Shown: positions 35,901 through 46,500 of the stretch, in pieces
Position numbering within the stretch: position 1 is the stretch's first letter
Layout of the letters: each line of letters begins with the position of its first letter
The notes under the pieces: model-generated
The model's input: only the letters and a program-made list of their open reading frames with translations
What the model was told of the DNA's origin: nothing
Databases searched by the model: none
Source of the DNA: Daphnia carinata
Taxonomy: Eukaryota; Arthropoda; Branchiopoda; Diplostraca; Daphniidae
Assembly (NCBI RefSeq): GCF_022539665.2
Contig: NC_081339.1
Coordinates: 1,054,001 to 1,118,000 of the forward strand
Direction of reading: 5' to 3'
DNA: 64,000 nucleotides
Program-made: the position numbers and the translations under genes

Positions 35901-37470
35901 TGTTATAAATCAATGTGAAAGTAATACATGTATCTATCCGCCAGGCAAGGATAGCCAATCGGCTGTGCTGAGAGGGTCGAAGTCAGTATGTAATTCTAGA
36001 GGTCGATCGTCAGCTGTTTTGGTTACAGCCACATCGTCAATTGCAAAGCATACATGGCTATCTTCACCGGGCAATTGGACGGACCACCGGGCAGTTGGAC
36101 GGACCACCGGACACACGTTTCCAGTTGCCGGATTGCCGACGACAACGGTATCACATAGGAAGCCGATTCACTGTTCCCCGATAAGCTAACAACAGAGAGA
36201 CGATCTAAAGCTGTCGCTGCATAGGTAATAAAGGCAAGAATTACCTGGTAATAGTTCGAAACGGAGACCAGTTAGAGCACGCTGTGTCATAAGGTGAGAT
36301 TAATCGACCATAAATTATGGTAATGTTAGCGTTGAAACTCGTTGTGATTGTTGTGTTTTGCTTTTCAGCTGAGCAGGACGTCTGACCGATTGGGAACTGA
36401 AGAGTTCCAGCGCTGGGCAAAATTAACGCGACGCTCGACAATTGAAGGACAGTTGCAGTTGAATGATCTTCGTTGATTGAAGACATTTCCTCCATTCTGC
36501 AGCATAGCGTAGCCGAAAGTCCATGAAAAATTGGTTGACAACTATTGCTGACATGAAATCCTTCGGATTCACTCCTAATTCGCGAGAATTATATGCAGAT
36601 TTATTTGCCTCATTCCGTTTGCAGTATAGGGGTAAATTTCCAACATAAATTTAGTTGTACCATAGAGATGGAGAGAAATGGGTCCGGTTTCGAAATCGTC
36701 TCGGAAAATAACGCCTCCTTCTGATTGACGCCTGATAACGTCACGCTCTCGGCTTCAAGTTCGTCTAGCAACGTGATAACGTTATATTTTTTTCAAATTT
36801 CATATACTCTACAAGGAATAACGTCAATTTTGCGTGCCACAATACCAGTTGCTGGACATAGGTGATAAATCCGCTGGACCTTCAATACAAGGGTTTCTTG
36901 TCTTGTAAACGTTCCTCTAAGTAAACGCGAAACCGTAAGAATGAAATAATGTAGTCACGCTAACTACGGCTAATAATAGTTCGGCAAATGTGTGAATTTG
37001 ACAAAAGTGTTATAGTGAAATGTTGCATTTTTAAAATCACTTTTCGGTTGACGCCAAAATGGAAGTTCGAAATGAGGGCGCACGTCACCTTTTGTTGCCC
37101 ACTTTTCGTCTTCGGGTGGTGCCATCCAACGGAACCGTTCGATTCTCCGTTCGTCCGTCGGGCAGTTGACGCAAAAATACGTTTTTGCTAAAAGTACGCC
37201 AAAATGCGCCCAAAATCAGGTACGCGAAATGAAAATGTCTTTGTGCACATTTTCCGTTCGTGCGGTTGCCGTTTTACTACGTGGCAAAATTGTGCACATT
37301 TTCCGCTGCCGGTACTACGTGGCAAAAAAAAAAAAAAAACGAGAAAATGTGTCATAGATTTGATAGGATAAACTGAAACTGGTTCGTTTACTTGTTTGCC
37401 GGCCGAGCCACTCGTAGTAGAATAGACTCCCTTGATAAGCGCTGAATCGAAATCTTCAGTCAATCGCACA
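26043..37470 (-). CDS. RELN: Reelin-like extracellular matrix protein, many exons
   Basis: Reelin is a large secreted glycoprotein built from reelin repeats, each with two jelly-roll (BNR/Asp-box-like) subrepeats around an EGF-like module. The minus strand shows about 25-30 exons with small introns. Diagnostic motifs recur: FRWWQPQ, WWQRG, EDWAIDSFIIG, VYIGGMCPSHC, and DDF/EDF repeat starts. Five EGF-like modules lie near 34.65, 32.95, 31.30, 29.83 and 26.85 kb. The C-terminus ends with TAA at 26043-26045. A convincing Reeler domain at the N-terminus was not recognised; the first repeat-like exon is at about 37385-37470, preceded by a hydrophobic segment. At least five places need a frame change to read through (near 26064, 26905, 29855, 34650 and 36068-36107). 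Gene identity is clear; intactness is not. Confidence 0.85.
27118..28480 (-). CDS. RELN: RELN exons: subrepeat pair
   Basis: Exons near 28375-28480 (FARVRWRHPKSSACVSWAV), 28032-28305 (ADDFNDGSTVKPHWKFFSGG), 27712-27900 (RWWQPVVPEASSEAAKK, HSLWLIDNIAIEY), 27460-27650 (LDQTQWQFRPNGVISNNLCG, SSENSRFAG) and 27118-27320 (QPSWSLAKPNCLPSS, FPTWQRVNIPLKS). The frame breaks near 27205 and near 27845. The DDF start, the Asn-Gly-rich turn and the aromatic RWWQ strand are all in family order. Confidence 0.75.
28550..30190 (-). CDS. RELN: RELN exons: repeat with EGF-like module near 29.8 kb
   Basis: Contains the longest open exon of the gene, 28647-29270 (KLRWWQRGHSGRMSEDWAID and the following segments). 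Others are 29290-29541 (ETRELDLYQGTVIQFHLRSG), 29556-29710, an EGF-like module near 29770-29860 (CGHCNGRGRCWEESCQCD) and 30010-30186 (CGLVWRNLPDECLPGEAVDC). Between WSLHWVYV and the EGF Cys the frame changes once, near 29855. Confidence 0.75.
30280..31750 (-). CDS. RELN: RELN exons: repeat with EGF-like module near 31.3 kb
   Basis: Includes 31540-31740 (HRVRLDYSIDGGRHWHLVV), the EGF-like module at 31202-31355 (CPELCNGHGRCTVEGSCECD) and 31020-31130 (GELRAQPSSKIGIGGAFVLD). It continues with 30640-30900 (VNVEYSINGGIEWTTFEV), 30410-30600 (DNWLFISGGSLEPPWGSSN) and a short exon near 30290 (LQYAISSGCDH). The EGF exon is intact with six Cys. Confidence 0.75.
31790..33640 (-). CDS. RELN: RELN exons: repeat with EGF-like module near 32.95 kb
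   Basis: Includes 33122-33472 (DPTFVQFQPILPVGIHSG, VRFEYSTDMGRRWNMVEEEC) and the EGF-like start at 32925-33060 (RVYIGGTCPWMCSGHGTCQN). A GTACGC donor follows; the module continues at 32640-32840 (CDAAYGNVDCVPINPLPRG, LLSHFD). Next come 32350-32600, 32080-32130 (LDTWAIDDLVLHSTMPL) and 31790-31890. The EGF module is split by an intron after the fourth Cys. Confidence 0.75.
33710..35200 (-). CDS. RELN: RELN exons: repeat with EGF-like module near 34.65 kb
   Basis: Includes 34900-35190 (AFRVMVQYSNDYGSNWNNLH in one frame), 34690-34820 (ERITLPFPFASFADPVRFRF, HWALNDIYLEDCYLGCSG) and the EGF-like continuation CDDGYYGEWC near 34590-34620. It continues with 34430-34580 and 33740-33920 (LVLNYSNDNGLTWNVLEAWP). 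Between LGCSG and the rest of the EGF module a one-base frame change at about 34650 is needed. Confidence 0.7.
35400..37470 (-). CDS. RELN: RELN exons: N-terminal repeats
   Basis: Includes 37385-37470 (VRLTEDFDSALIKGVYSTTS), 36830-36900 (GPADLSPMSSNWYCGTQN), 36600-36750 (GVIFRDDFETG), 36245-36480 (LQFPIGQTSC), 35940-36120 (RWSVQLPGEDSHVCFAIDDV) and 35680-35880. The exon at 35940-36120 carries a 20-bp tandem duplication (36068-36087 and 36088-36107), not a multiple of three, just before RWSVQLPG. A membrane-like segment (ILVYCIILLVVIVISF) precedes the first exon and could be a signal or anchor, but the start codon is uncertain. Confidence 0.65.
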
Positions 37471-37659
37471 GTGACTACGCGAAACGAGATCACAATTACA
37501 ACAAGCAATATTATGCAATACACCAATATGAAAAACTTAAACTTTTGGGAGTATACAAAAAAAAATGTATGAAGTGCCTTGTGACAAAAAAAGGTGCTTA
37601 AAAGAATGCTGTCGATAAAAGCAAATCTTATTTTACCTTTATACACTTGGCCACCGGTG

Positions 37660-40284
37660 TAAAACCGTGGATTTCCGAACGGTCCTACCTGAGCTATTTG
37701 CGTTGTCGGTTGGCTTGCATCCCAAACGTCTGGCTACCGGGCAAACTGTTTGCAGGGGAAGAAAAACGGTGATGAATCAACAGCGTTGGATTGTTGGCTG
37801 TTGATTCTGTTCGAGACCTAACAAAATAAAAACCAACAAGCTAAGGCTTCGATATATTGCCGTCATAGCTGAAGCCGACGGCTCTGCGTAAACCGCAGAT
37901 ATATTCGAACCAAGTGTTTGACTCAACTTCTGAAACACGAATAACACTGAACAGCATTCGTAAGAGTTTATTTGGTACAATGTTATTCATGAAAATAATT
38001 TCTTGGTAGTCGGGACTGATATAAATTAGGAGGGCGGATGAGTGTTTTATCCGATATCTGGGGGTCCAGTCCCTACCGGTTAATGGAGTTGTCTAATAGG
38101 ATTGATCGGTTAAAGTAAAACTAACCTTTGACTCTTCCGTCGGAACGGCTCTCAAATGTCGGCTGGTACGCACACCCAAATATTACGATTCAATAAGCAT
38201 TCTTTCAACACAGAGAATTCTGTTGAAAAAGTAATGTCTTTGGTTTGAATGAAATCCAGTGTTATCAGGAATGTTGGTAAATTTCAACATTCGATGATGG
38301 CTTATGGCAAGCTTAGTGTACCCATGGAGGCTCATTGTTTCCCTTGGAACAAGGTAAATGAATTAGAACTATTTCTAAGGAGAAATAGGACTGATGCCAT
38401 GGAGAAATAGGACTGTCCTAAAAGTTTTTAAAAGTCAGTCCTATTTCACACAGTCCTATTTCTCCAGTCCTATTTCGTTTCAGTCCTCGGTTTAATTAAA
38501 TTCAACAATCATTCCGTGATACGTGAAATGGGGTAGTTATATTTCTCAGTAACCGTCCATGATTTCGTTGTCGAATGGAATGCTTAACCCCACAAATCTT
38601 ACTGGGATTTTATATAAAAACGAATTCACCCCACATATAACTAGCAAATGGGGTGGTCGTCAAATCATTTTAACAGTAAAAACTTTGTGCCGGCAGGCGC
38701 CTTTATTTTCATCTACACCCAGCCTTGCAATAATCCAATCCTCCTCTTGCGTTTAGGGTTTCAAACTCCTCCCGCAATTTAATATATACAAGTGTGTGTT
38801 AAAATTGCAAAATGCAGTAGGCCACCAAGGTTAAAAACAGTCCTAGACAGGTTTAACAGACTTGATGGTGAAACACAGTTTCAGATCTTATCTGGCTTAT
38901 CAGTTTTCTGTAAACGAAAATCAGGTGTTTCATGCCCACGGCGAGCGATGAAAAACGTTATTCTTGATGCAATGAAAAAGATTGTAAAAAAATGCAGAGT
39001 AATGTAGACGTGATGCGAATTGAATTGCCGCCTTGTTTTCCACACGATACAGTAAACGGTGGGCGTGAGAAGAGTTTAGTCGAGATTTATGTTGAAGACC
39101 TGCGTGTACTGATCTTTGAAAAAAAATCGTAGATCAGACTTGTTCATTCGATTTTTACAATCTTGTGGCATTCGATTTTAGAATTTTTCTTGATTCCTGT
39201 CAAATTTTTAATTATTAAACTTAGAGCAAGTTACGTCTAGTACAATCACAAGGTCAACGCAATGGGAAGTTGTAAAAATATTTAAATAATTTTTGTTTAT
39301 TTAGGCTATTTCCAAAAACGAATTGAAATCGTGTTTCATAAGCCACATTGTTTTCACTGGTAGTTCTATGTGGTAGGACCATTGAAACTCTTCTTACAAA
39401 GTAGACTTGTGCGTTTAGTTCCTTCCCCCCGGTCTTCCTTTTTTAATTTTTTAATTTTATTTGTTTCCCACTTAAGCATTTCTGATGACTATTACCTGCT
39501 ACTTTGTACACGTTAATTTGCGAGCTAACCAAGCCATTTCCCAAAGTCGTCAGACTTTGAAAAACGTATTTTGTTTCCAGCAATCGTAATTATCTACTAA
39601 GAACTGAAACACTAGAATTCGTTGGAAGCATTTTTTAAAACAGTTTTATTTCCAAAATCCAAGTTATTTACCGAAACGACAGGCAATCTGTATTGACCAA
39701 AGATTGAGTTTAGGGAAGAAATCGAATGAAAAGAGAACCTGGGGAGGTATAACCATGAAAATGTAAGGATGCTCAGAAACCTGTGTAGCTTGAGAGTGGT
39801 TGATTTAAATCGCGTCCCATCTAAATGAAGGTTCCCATTTCACATCATTCAACATGCAGCTATAGTAATTTCACCAATCAGTTTACAGTGTCTGCAACGA
39901 TGGTCTCCTATTTGGATTAACTTCAAATAGGCGGCATCATGATAAAACTGAAACGTATGCGAAGGGATGAAAAACGGATCATTCTGAGTAAGAAAACCTG
40001 TGTACTTAAACAGCAAACAGGTTTCAAAGTTTCAAAAATGATCATTGTCATTAATTTCTTAAAATTCAATTTCAATGTCGCCATTCACTTCCTTCCAGTA
40101 GATCACAATGCCATCAATTGGCAGCCAACACATCGAATGGTAAAACTTTTACCTCATCCTTCCACTGTTACGTAATTTAAACAAAAAGAAAAAAATCAAA
40201 CAAAAGATTAACTTGCTGTCTCAAATGGCACACAGAATTATCTAAGCGTCAAAACAAATCATTGTTATACCTCCTTCTCTTCTT
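37660..40284. other. Spacer with a short-word hairpin cluster, no gene recognised
   Basis: No gene is recognised. A short open frame at about 38813-39007 (contains LKTVLDRFNRLDGETQFQIL) has fairly protein-like composition but no family, start or splice support. The hairpin cluster at 38378-38488 is listed separately. Confidence 0.4.
38378..38488. repeat. AGAAATAGGACTG inverted/direct word cluster (hairpin)
   Basis: The word AGAAATAGGACTG occurs twice in forward orientation, followed after about 30 bases by three copies of its complement (CAGTCCTATTTC). The stretch would fold into a hairpin. It has the same design as the termini of the large foldback element at 40694-49920 although the word differs. 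It may be a minimal or deleted element of that class. Confidence 0.75.
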
Positions 40285-40690
40285 TTACTCGGCTGTTTCG
40301 AAAACGCTGTTTGAAAACATTGGAAATGAAACCTTATGTTTGGGTTTCAGTTCAAACATCGTTTTGAGTCCTTTGAAGGATTTTTTCCCTCTATTTTTTT
40401 GTGGCTTGAGAAACATTTTTTTGGCGTAAGACAGTGATGACACTTTCCCCGCTGAATAGACATTTTCGTTATACAACTACTTGAAGGGCTTTTTCTGTTT
40501 GCTTGACAGTATCGGTCAGTTCCGCGCGCTCCGAGTCCGATGAGGCAGAACCAAGTTTCGTTTTTAGATCGTTCAGGTGGTCTTCTGCTTCACGTATAAC
40601 TTTCCGGGACCTCTTGTTGTCTTTTTCATAAAGCTTTTCAAGTTGGGAGATGGTCTTCCTGATTTTGTCGTTACTGGTGGATTTTTTGAT
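40285..40690 (-). pseudogene. Coiled-coil/basic gene fragment at the foldback element border
   Basis: The minus strand reads SNDKIRKTISQLEKLYEKDN and later LNDLKTKLGS, AELTDTVKQTEKAL: charged, heptad-like, coiled-coil composition. It meets a stop at 40469. A basic segment continues in another frame at 40285-40476 (YNENVYSAGKVSSLSYAKK). The fragment begins exactly where the terminal repeat of the foldback element ends, so the element may have inserted into, or recombined with, this gene. No family is recognised. Confidence 0.45.
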
Positions 40691-40693
40691 TGG

Positions 40694-40812
40694 CGGAGAA
40701 AAAGGCCCAGACGAAAAAGGCCCGCGAAAAAGGCCCAGACGAAAAAGGCCCATACGAAAAAGGCCCACTTTTTTTCCAAATTCAAAGTGGGCCTTTTTCT
40801 CCATTGGACTGG
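40694..40812. repeat. Terminal GAAAAAGGCCCAGAC word cluster, left end
   Basis: Five forward words (AAAAAGGCCCA or a close variant) are followed by two inverted ones (TGGGCCTTTTTCTCC). The mirror-image cluster at 49788-49920 has the same order when read from the other end. It defines the outer limit of the foldback element. Confidence 0.9.
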
Positions 40813-43341
40813 GCCTTTTTCTCCGCTCAATTTCCAAGTTCGTAAGAACCTCATTTTTGTTTCAAAATATATTTCCCACCTACTATTCCGTGGAATTTGG
40901 AATGTACGAAGGTTGCTGAAACCGTCACCTGCTATAAGGTTTGCCGAGATCAAACAATGTTAGCGTATGTGGGCTAGTTAATTTTTGATTATTGATTCGG
41001 TAGTAATCTGATTTCCGATTATGTTAGTATTTATCCATTGCTAATATCCCGTTATATAAAGTTCATTTTTTACAATTTTTGTTTATTGAACAACTATCGC
41101 TTCTTTGAACAGAATATAAGAAATCTATGTTTTTCGCAATTCGCCTTGTTCTGTCCAACCTCTTTGCTCATTCCCCCCAACTCCCCTTCCACCTCCCTTA
41201 TCACTTCCCATTGCCGATGCTTATGCCATAGATAAAGACCGTTTGTTCATTTTGAATACGAAAATTGAATGAGTTTTGCGGGGCTTTTGTGGGTGCTGGG
41301 AACAAAGATATGTTAACATGAAGACTAGTTCGTTCTTATTAAAATTTGATAAACAATGTTTATAGGAATAATATTATAAACTTAAAGTATCATCTGAAGT
41401 AAGGAACAAAAAAAGAGACTGTTATAATTCAATATTGATTTTATATAATTTATTTCCTTATCATATTTTCAATTCTTTTCAAAGTTACAAAGAGCCCAAT
41501 ATATATATTAAAATCATAACCTACTGCTATAACTATGCCAGGCGGTGTGACTGCTGACTGTTATCTAGGCTAGGAGCGCTTTTCACCAAAGCAATAAATA
41601 GTTCAAGCAAAACTGGAATATACAATTTGCGTAGGAACATCGATGAGTCAAAATTCGAAAGTAAATGCATGGCTATTGTTAAAGAGCAACCGTTTGTTAA
41701 AGAATAACCTCACATTTACTCCGAGAAAACCATCTACGTCTCTGGCAAGAACTTGCATTTTTCCAGCATTTTTTATAAATGATTTTTTACGTTGTTCGTA
41801 TCTAGTTTACCTCTTACGCACATTTTCAAGGAGCTATTGGTTACCTAATTACATCACATACTGCACTGAAATATAAGGAAGCTTTGTACTTGACGTTAAC
41901 AAAGCTACTAATAATGACAAATCAATTGTAATTTCTACCATGAAAGACTTTTTTTATGAGTCTATGATTAATGAAGACATGAAACCTTTTAAAATGAATC
42001 TAAGATTTTTTTTCTTCAAATTTTCCACGATCATGGAAGGCATTCCAGTGTATTTTTGTAAAAAACTATCACGACATGGCTTGCACATGAAAGAACACGG
42101 AGCTATCTCATCCATGAGACAGTATCGGTCTTTCATACGATAAACTTGCATTTTATCTTTGGTTTTCTCAGTTTATGCTCTTTCTTTTCAGTTTCCTTTT
42201 TCTTAATGTTGGCTTTTCTTGTTTTCTGTTGTTATTCCATTTTCTTTTCCTATTCTTCGATGTGTTCAGCCAACTTCTTTTTACTTTCTGATTTGATTTC
42301 ATCTCGTTTCTTAATTGATTTAGCAAGCAATTCCACATTGTTTTTTACCTATTGCAATACAGAAAGGTTAAAAGTTTTGAACATCTTACAAATATGTTTG
42401 TCAAATTGAAAGTTTACCTGAAAACCTTCAGCTCTTTGCAGAGCACCTTTTCATGCCTGTTTCTCTTCAATACTTCTTGCATTCTCAACTTCAGCTTGGC
42501 CATAGAAGATTTTCACTTTGTCTTTGAATATTTTTTAGTTTTAATCATTGCCGCTTCTGGCTCTAAAGTGGTCTTGTTCAGAATGAGTGAGGGATTAGGT
42601 AGTTCTCCTCAATCAAATTTTCTGAAAACTAGGCAGCCTTCACTGTTGAAAATTGTTGTTAGCAGTGTACTTGTTGTTCTTGGTTCAGGAATACCTGTTT
42701 TGACAAACTCTGTGGGATCAGAGGTTGATGACACTGATGCTGCATCGGTGGCTTGTGCAAGTTTGGCAATTCAGGACCGCTTCTTGTTATTTTTCTTTTT
42801 TAATTTCTTCTTCTTCAATTTTTCTAACTCCTTTTAAGTTTTGTTTTCATTGTCCTATCAGACAAATCCAGCCTTTTCCCTGAAAATAGATGGAATAAGC
42901 TGGCCCGCCTTCCTTAAACGTAAAGATTAATACATACCTATTAAGTGTGAGGTGTTAGCTGCTAGACATTCTTCCAGTTCAACACCAACCTTATCGCTAT
43001 TGAGATCGTCAACTGTAGATACACTTTCAGTTGGAAGTTGGTCAATAAGCTAGAAATGAAAAAGTCTTCAGGAGAGAGTTGCTTTTTAAGAGCGACGATG
43101 TCAATGGACCCTCGCGTTTTATAAGGCTCTTGATTTTTTGGGTCTTCATTTCCTACAAATTTTGTTTAGACGTCACTTTCAAGTTCTTGTTTTCTCTTTT
43201 TCCATTTACAAAAACTGCCTCTCATATTATAACCTTTAAACTTTATTATTATTTACCTTGATCTCTCAACATTATCACTGATCACTCCATAAATCACACT
43301 ATCTGAACCTAGCTTTTTGTTATTTTCTTTAGAGAACGACA
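40694..43341. mobile_element. Left arm of the giant palindromic (foldback) element
   Basis: The arm is the imperfect reverse complement of sequence between about 47050 and 49920. Clear pairs are 40949-41400 with 49219-49690, 41640-42140 with 48490-48960, 42350-42530 with 47460-47630, and 42840-42960 with 47720-47830. The outermost 120 bp is a cluster of GAAAAAGGCCCAGAC-type words in direct and inverted orientation. Degenerate outward-facing coding remains are Lys-rich (KKRDEIKSESKKKLAEHIEE) plus a Cys-containing piece (CSFMCKPCRDSF) near 42060. No intact transposase lies in the arm itself. Confidence 0.8.
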
Positions 43342-43430
43342 GGGTCAGCGTAAAATGCGGACGCGGACTGCGGACTGGATAAACTGCGGACTTTGACCTG
43401 CGGACTGTCAAAAAATTTTTGACAGTAGTC
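43342..43430 (+). repeat. MULE-like element, left terminal inverted repeat
   Basis: Starts GGGTCAGCG and contains four GCGGACT or GCGGAC words and TTTGACCTGCGGACTGTCAA. It matches the reverse complement of 46815-46904 with few differences plus one extra unit on the right side. Confidence 0.85.
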
Positions 43431-43942
43431 TGCAGTTTATCCATACCACAACGGTCCGCAGTCCGCGTATTATACGGCAAAACAGCATAGCATTTAAACA
43501 TTGTACGCGGATAGGCCAAAGTCCATTAGACTATATTTTTTTATGCACAGGCAAGAATTTGAAGTGGAATAAAGTGGCGGAACTAATGAGTCATCAACAA
43601 TCAATGCCCTTCAGATCACCGAATATTCTTGGATAGATCCTTTCCCCTCATGGGATTGGTTATTGACGGCGAATCCACAGTGGGATGTTATGCTACTTCC
43701 CCAGTCTTTGCCAGCGGATGCTCGTCGGCAATATGTGAAGTGTTAAAGGTCATCACCACCACCCCTTTCAATGCGCCCTTAGTATTATTCTTTTGATGAC
43801 ATCCGAAGCGATAGCGGAGGGTAGCATAACTACATTTTGTAACATCAGGTACATCCCTCATTCTGTTTCCGAACTCTTACTGTGACGGTAGTTCATTTTC
43901 GTATTCTCAGTGTTTAATATTTTGGGGTCGTTTACATACAAT

Positions 43943-44793
43943 ATGGAAGACAGCGATTATGAGTTTATAGTGTCGGACGAGGAAGTTGAAAAAAAGTGTG
44001 AAGAGAAGGGAAGTTTAGTGGAAGAGGTAAACAACGGAAGAGTTAGTGATGCTAACGAGGGATTACGAGGAGTGACAAATCAAAAGAAGGGTGGCTTCTT
44101 GATCCCGAAAAATATGGTATACCCGTGTACGAACGAAATCAACTAAATCCAGAAGGGGGGACAAAGTTCTTTTTTGAATGGAACGATGGGATTTTCGATG
44201 AAGATTGGATCACCGACGGGTATCGATGGAGGAACTATTCATCCAAATCATTCGTGTACAAAGGAACCGTTGAAGGGTGCAAGCAACGGTACTACAAGTA
44301 TCAACTCGCAGCTGGAGATAATTATACTTTGAAATTTACGCGGCAAATTTTAAGCTGTCCGCTTATGCCCAACCGAGTATTGGCTATCTACTTAGGTAAC
44401 CACAAATTACATGCTCCATCACGGCATGGGAACGCCAAGAAGACGAAAAGGACTTATTCCAGAAAGCTTCCGTCAATTGCAAAGAAGTCAAGAATGGAAT
44501 GCAAAAATCTTCCGTCGCAAGTGCAACAAAATCGGCTCCTGGAAGCACCGCAAGAGCTCGAGCGACATGTCATTGAAGTTCCCACTTACGACCAAACCAA
44601 GTACGCTGTTCTTAAAGGACGAGCTCAGGATCTGATATCTCACGATGAGTACTATAACGTGGCAGAGATAGGCGTCGAAACCAATTTTGTAAAAATTCTT
44701 CAGATTGCGCCGTGTGCCCTTGCCATTTGTTACCGCGACCGTAAGTTGGGAATTACACCTAATATTTATTCTACACCGTTTTCTTTATATTAA
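43943..44793 (+). pseudogene. MULE-like element: acidic N-terminus and zinc-finger-like region
   Basis: ATG at 43943 opens MEDSDYEFIVSDEEVEKKCE, an acidic leader. Near 44090 the sense passes to another frame that reads DPEKYGIPVYERNQLNPEGG and continues to 44793. The region with EGCKQRYYKYQL, ILSCPLMPN and GNHKLH has the spacing of a C2H2 FLYWCH/WRKY-GCM1-type finger, common as the DNA-binding part of Mutator-like transposases. The apparent start at 44125 is an internal GTG and should not be used. Assignment of the finger is tentative. Confidence 0.55.
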
Positions 44794-44818
44794 ATCATGA
44801 AACAAAATTTGCATTTGT

Positions 44819-45430
44819 TTGATTTTTGCAGAAACTATTAATGATTTTCGAAAAATCTTAACAACCCCAAACTTGGCTACTCAGTGTTTGTCGTATGACA
44901 CTACCTATGATATGGGTAACTGTTATTTGTCGGTGTTAAACTACAGGCAAACAGAGATGGAGGAATGTCCTGTAATACCACTAATGTACATGTTGCACAC
45001 CCAACGCCACGCATCTGTACATAACCACTTTTTTATGGAGCTTGTCAGTGCTATTCCTGAGCTTCCAGTAGCCGAGAAAGTCGTGATTGTTACTGACGAA
45101 GAACGAGCTATTGTAAATGCCATCAAACGGTTTTTACCCAACTTACCTAAGTTTCGCTGCTGGCTCCATGCATTACGAAACTTCAAGATGAAATTGAGAG
45201 ACTTGGGGTTAGGTAAAAACGAGCAAATAATTCATAAAAAGGATTTCTTTTCACTACTTGAGCAGCCGTCAGAGGATCAATTTCATAGGGCGCTAGCTGG
45301 GAAATTAATGGACCTACGCCGATTCTGAAGGAAGTCAAGTTTTGTTTAGCATCATCAGAACCGTCATCATCAAACGTCATCGTTGCAAATTTCCGACCGC
45401 CGCTAAAGACACTGATTTTAGAAAACATGA
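44819..45430 (+). pseudogene. MULE-like transposase catalytic core
   Basis: Reads YDTTYDMGNCYLSVLNYRQ (first acidic residue region), then PVIPLMYMLHTQRHASVHN, VVIVTDEERAIVNAIKRFLP (second Asp) and CWLHALRNFKMKLRD (the C..H signature after the second Asp in MULE-type DDE domains). The frame ends at TGA 45326-45328; plausible coding continues in another frame (KEVKFCLASSEPSSSNVIVA) to a GTATGG donor near 45444. The third catalytic acid cannot be placed with confidence. The upstream border at 44829 looks like an intron acceptor (TTTTTGCAG). Confidence 0.65.
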
Positions 45431-45654
45431 CTATTGAAAAACAGGTATGGTTTTTATATTCTCTTCCTAATTACTAGTTATAGATACCTTTTTTGTATAG
45501 GAACTCCCTGTTGAATCGGCGAAGCTCCAGGAAGATCATGGTTTAACAGCGATCTTACCTAATTCACGAGAGCATACACCAACTGACGCTAAGGTATAAC
45601 AAAATTACTTCCACGAAATCACGAAACCTAACTTAAGGAATATTTAATCACAGG

Positions 45655-46500
45655 CTGCTAATCGGGTAACTAAGCCAATTGATCCCCGAGAAAATATGCC
45701 GATCAATATTACTTACCTACGCCGTCTTGGGCCAACACAATGGCTTAGTGATCTGTATATTGAGGCGGCCCTCGTTTTGCTAAGGAAAATGACCGCAAAT
45801 AGGTGGTCTGTTCAACCTGTATATTAATGGCTACTCAGGAAAATTTCCGCAAGCTGAGGGAAGCCGATGGATGCAGATCATACACAACGGAGAAGGACAT
45901 TGGTTGCTTGCATCGCACGGGTTCTTTCCTTCTTCACCATCCAGGAACAGGACCCGAAATAAGGCCATGACACCGGAGCCTGTAACCATCTTCGACAGCT
46001 TGTATAGTGATGTAAATCAGCGTGTTTTAGCCTCAATTGCAAGCCTAGTGAAAACCAGTCAACCAACTTTTCAATATGTAATCTCCCCTTCTTGCGACCA
46101 AGAGAATAGCTGGGATTGCGGCATTTATGCTGTAGCAAATGCCACAAGCCTTATGCTGGACAAAAATCCCTCTGTCATTCATTATGACCGTCCTAATATG
46201 CGCGAGCATTTCATCAAATGTCTCGAAAAAGGCGAACTAGCAATGTTTCCTGTGACATCGCAAGAATCTCGTCAAAAGTCTAGCAATACTAATAAAGTGC
46301 AATCCGTAAAATTATATTGCGTATGCCGCCGCCCTGATAGACTTTACTCTGGAAAACTTTTCAGAGACGAGGAGAAAATGATCCAGTGTGGTGCCAAATC
46401 TTGTAAAGAATGGTACCATAAAGAATGTCTACCAAAATAAGAACATTCTGCATTTCACAAATCTGCAAAAATTGATTGGAAATGCCCAAAATGCCTTTAA
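45655..46500 (+). pseudogene. C48 (Ulp1-like) cysteine protease plus PHD-like finger
   Basis: The protease triad is visible: GHWLLAS (His), TIFDSLYS (Asp) and ENSWDCGIYAVANA (Cys with preceding Gln-rich loop). The family cleaves SUMO or similar substrates; in mobile elements its role is unsettled. N-terminal parts (QWLSDLYIEAALVL; LFNLYINGYSGKFPQ) lie in other frames, with a one-base break near 45802. After the protease a PHD-like finger follows: YCVCRRPDRLY, MIQCGAKSCKEWYHKECLP, then TAA at 46438-46440. In the same frame the finger would finish with DWKCPKC and a second stop at 46498-46500, so one in-frame stop truncates it. Confidence 0.75.
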
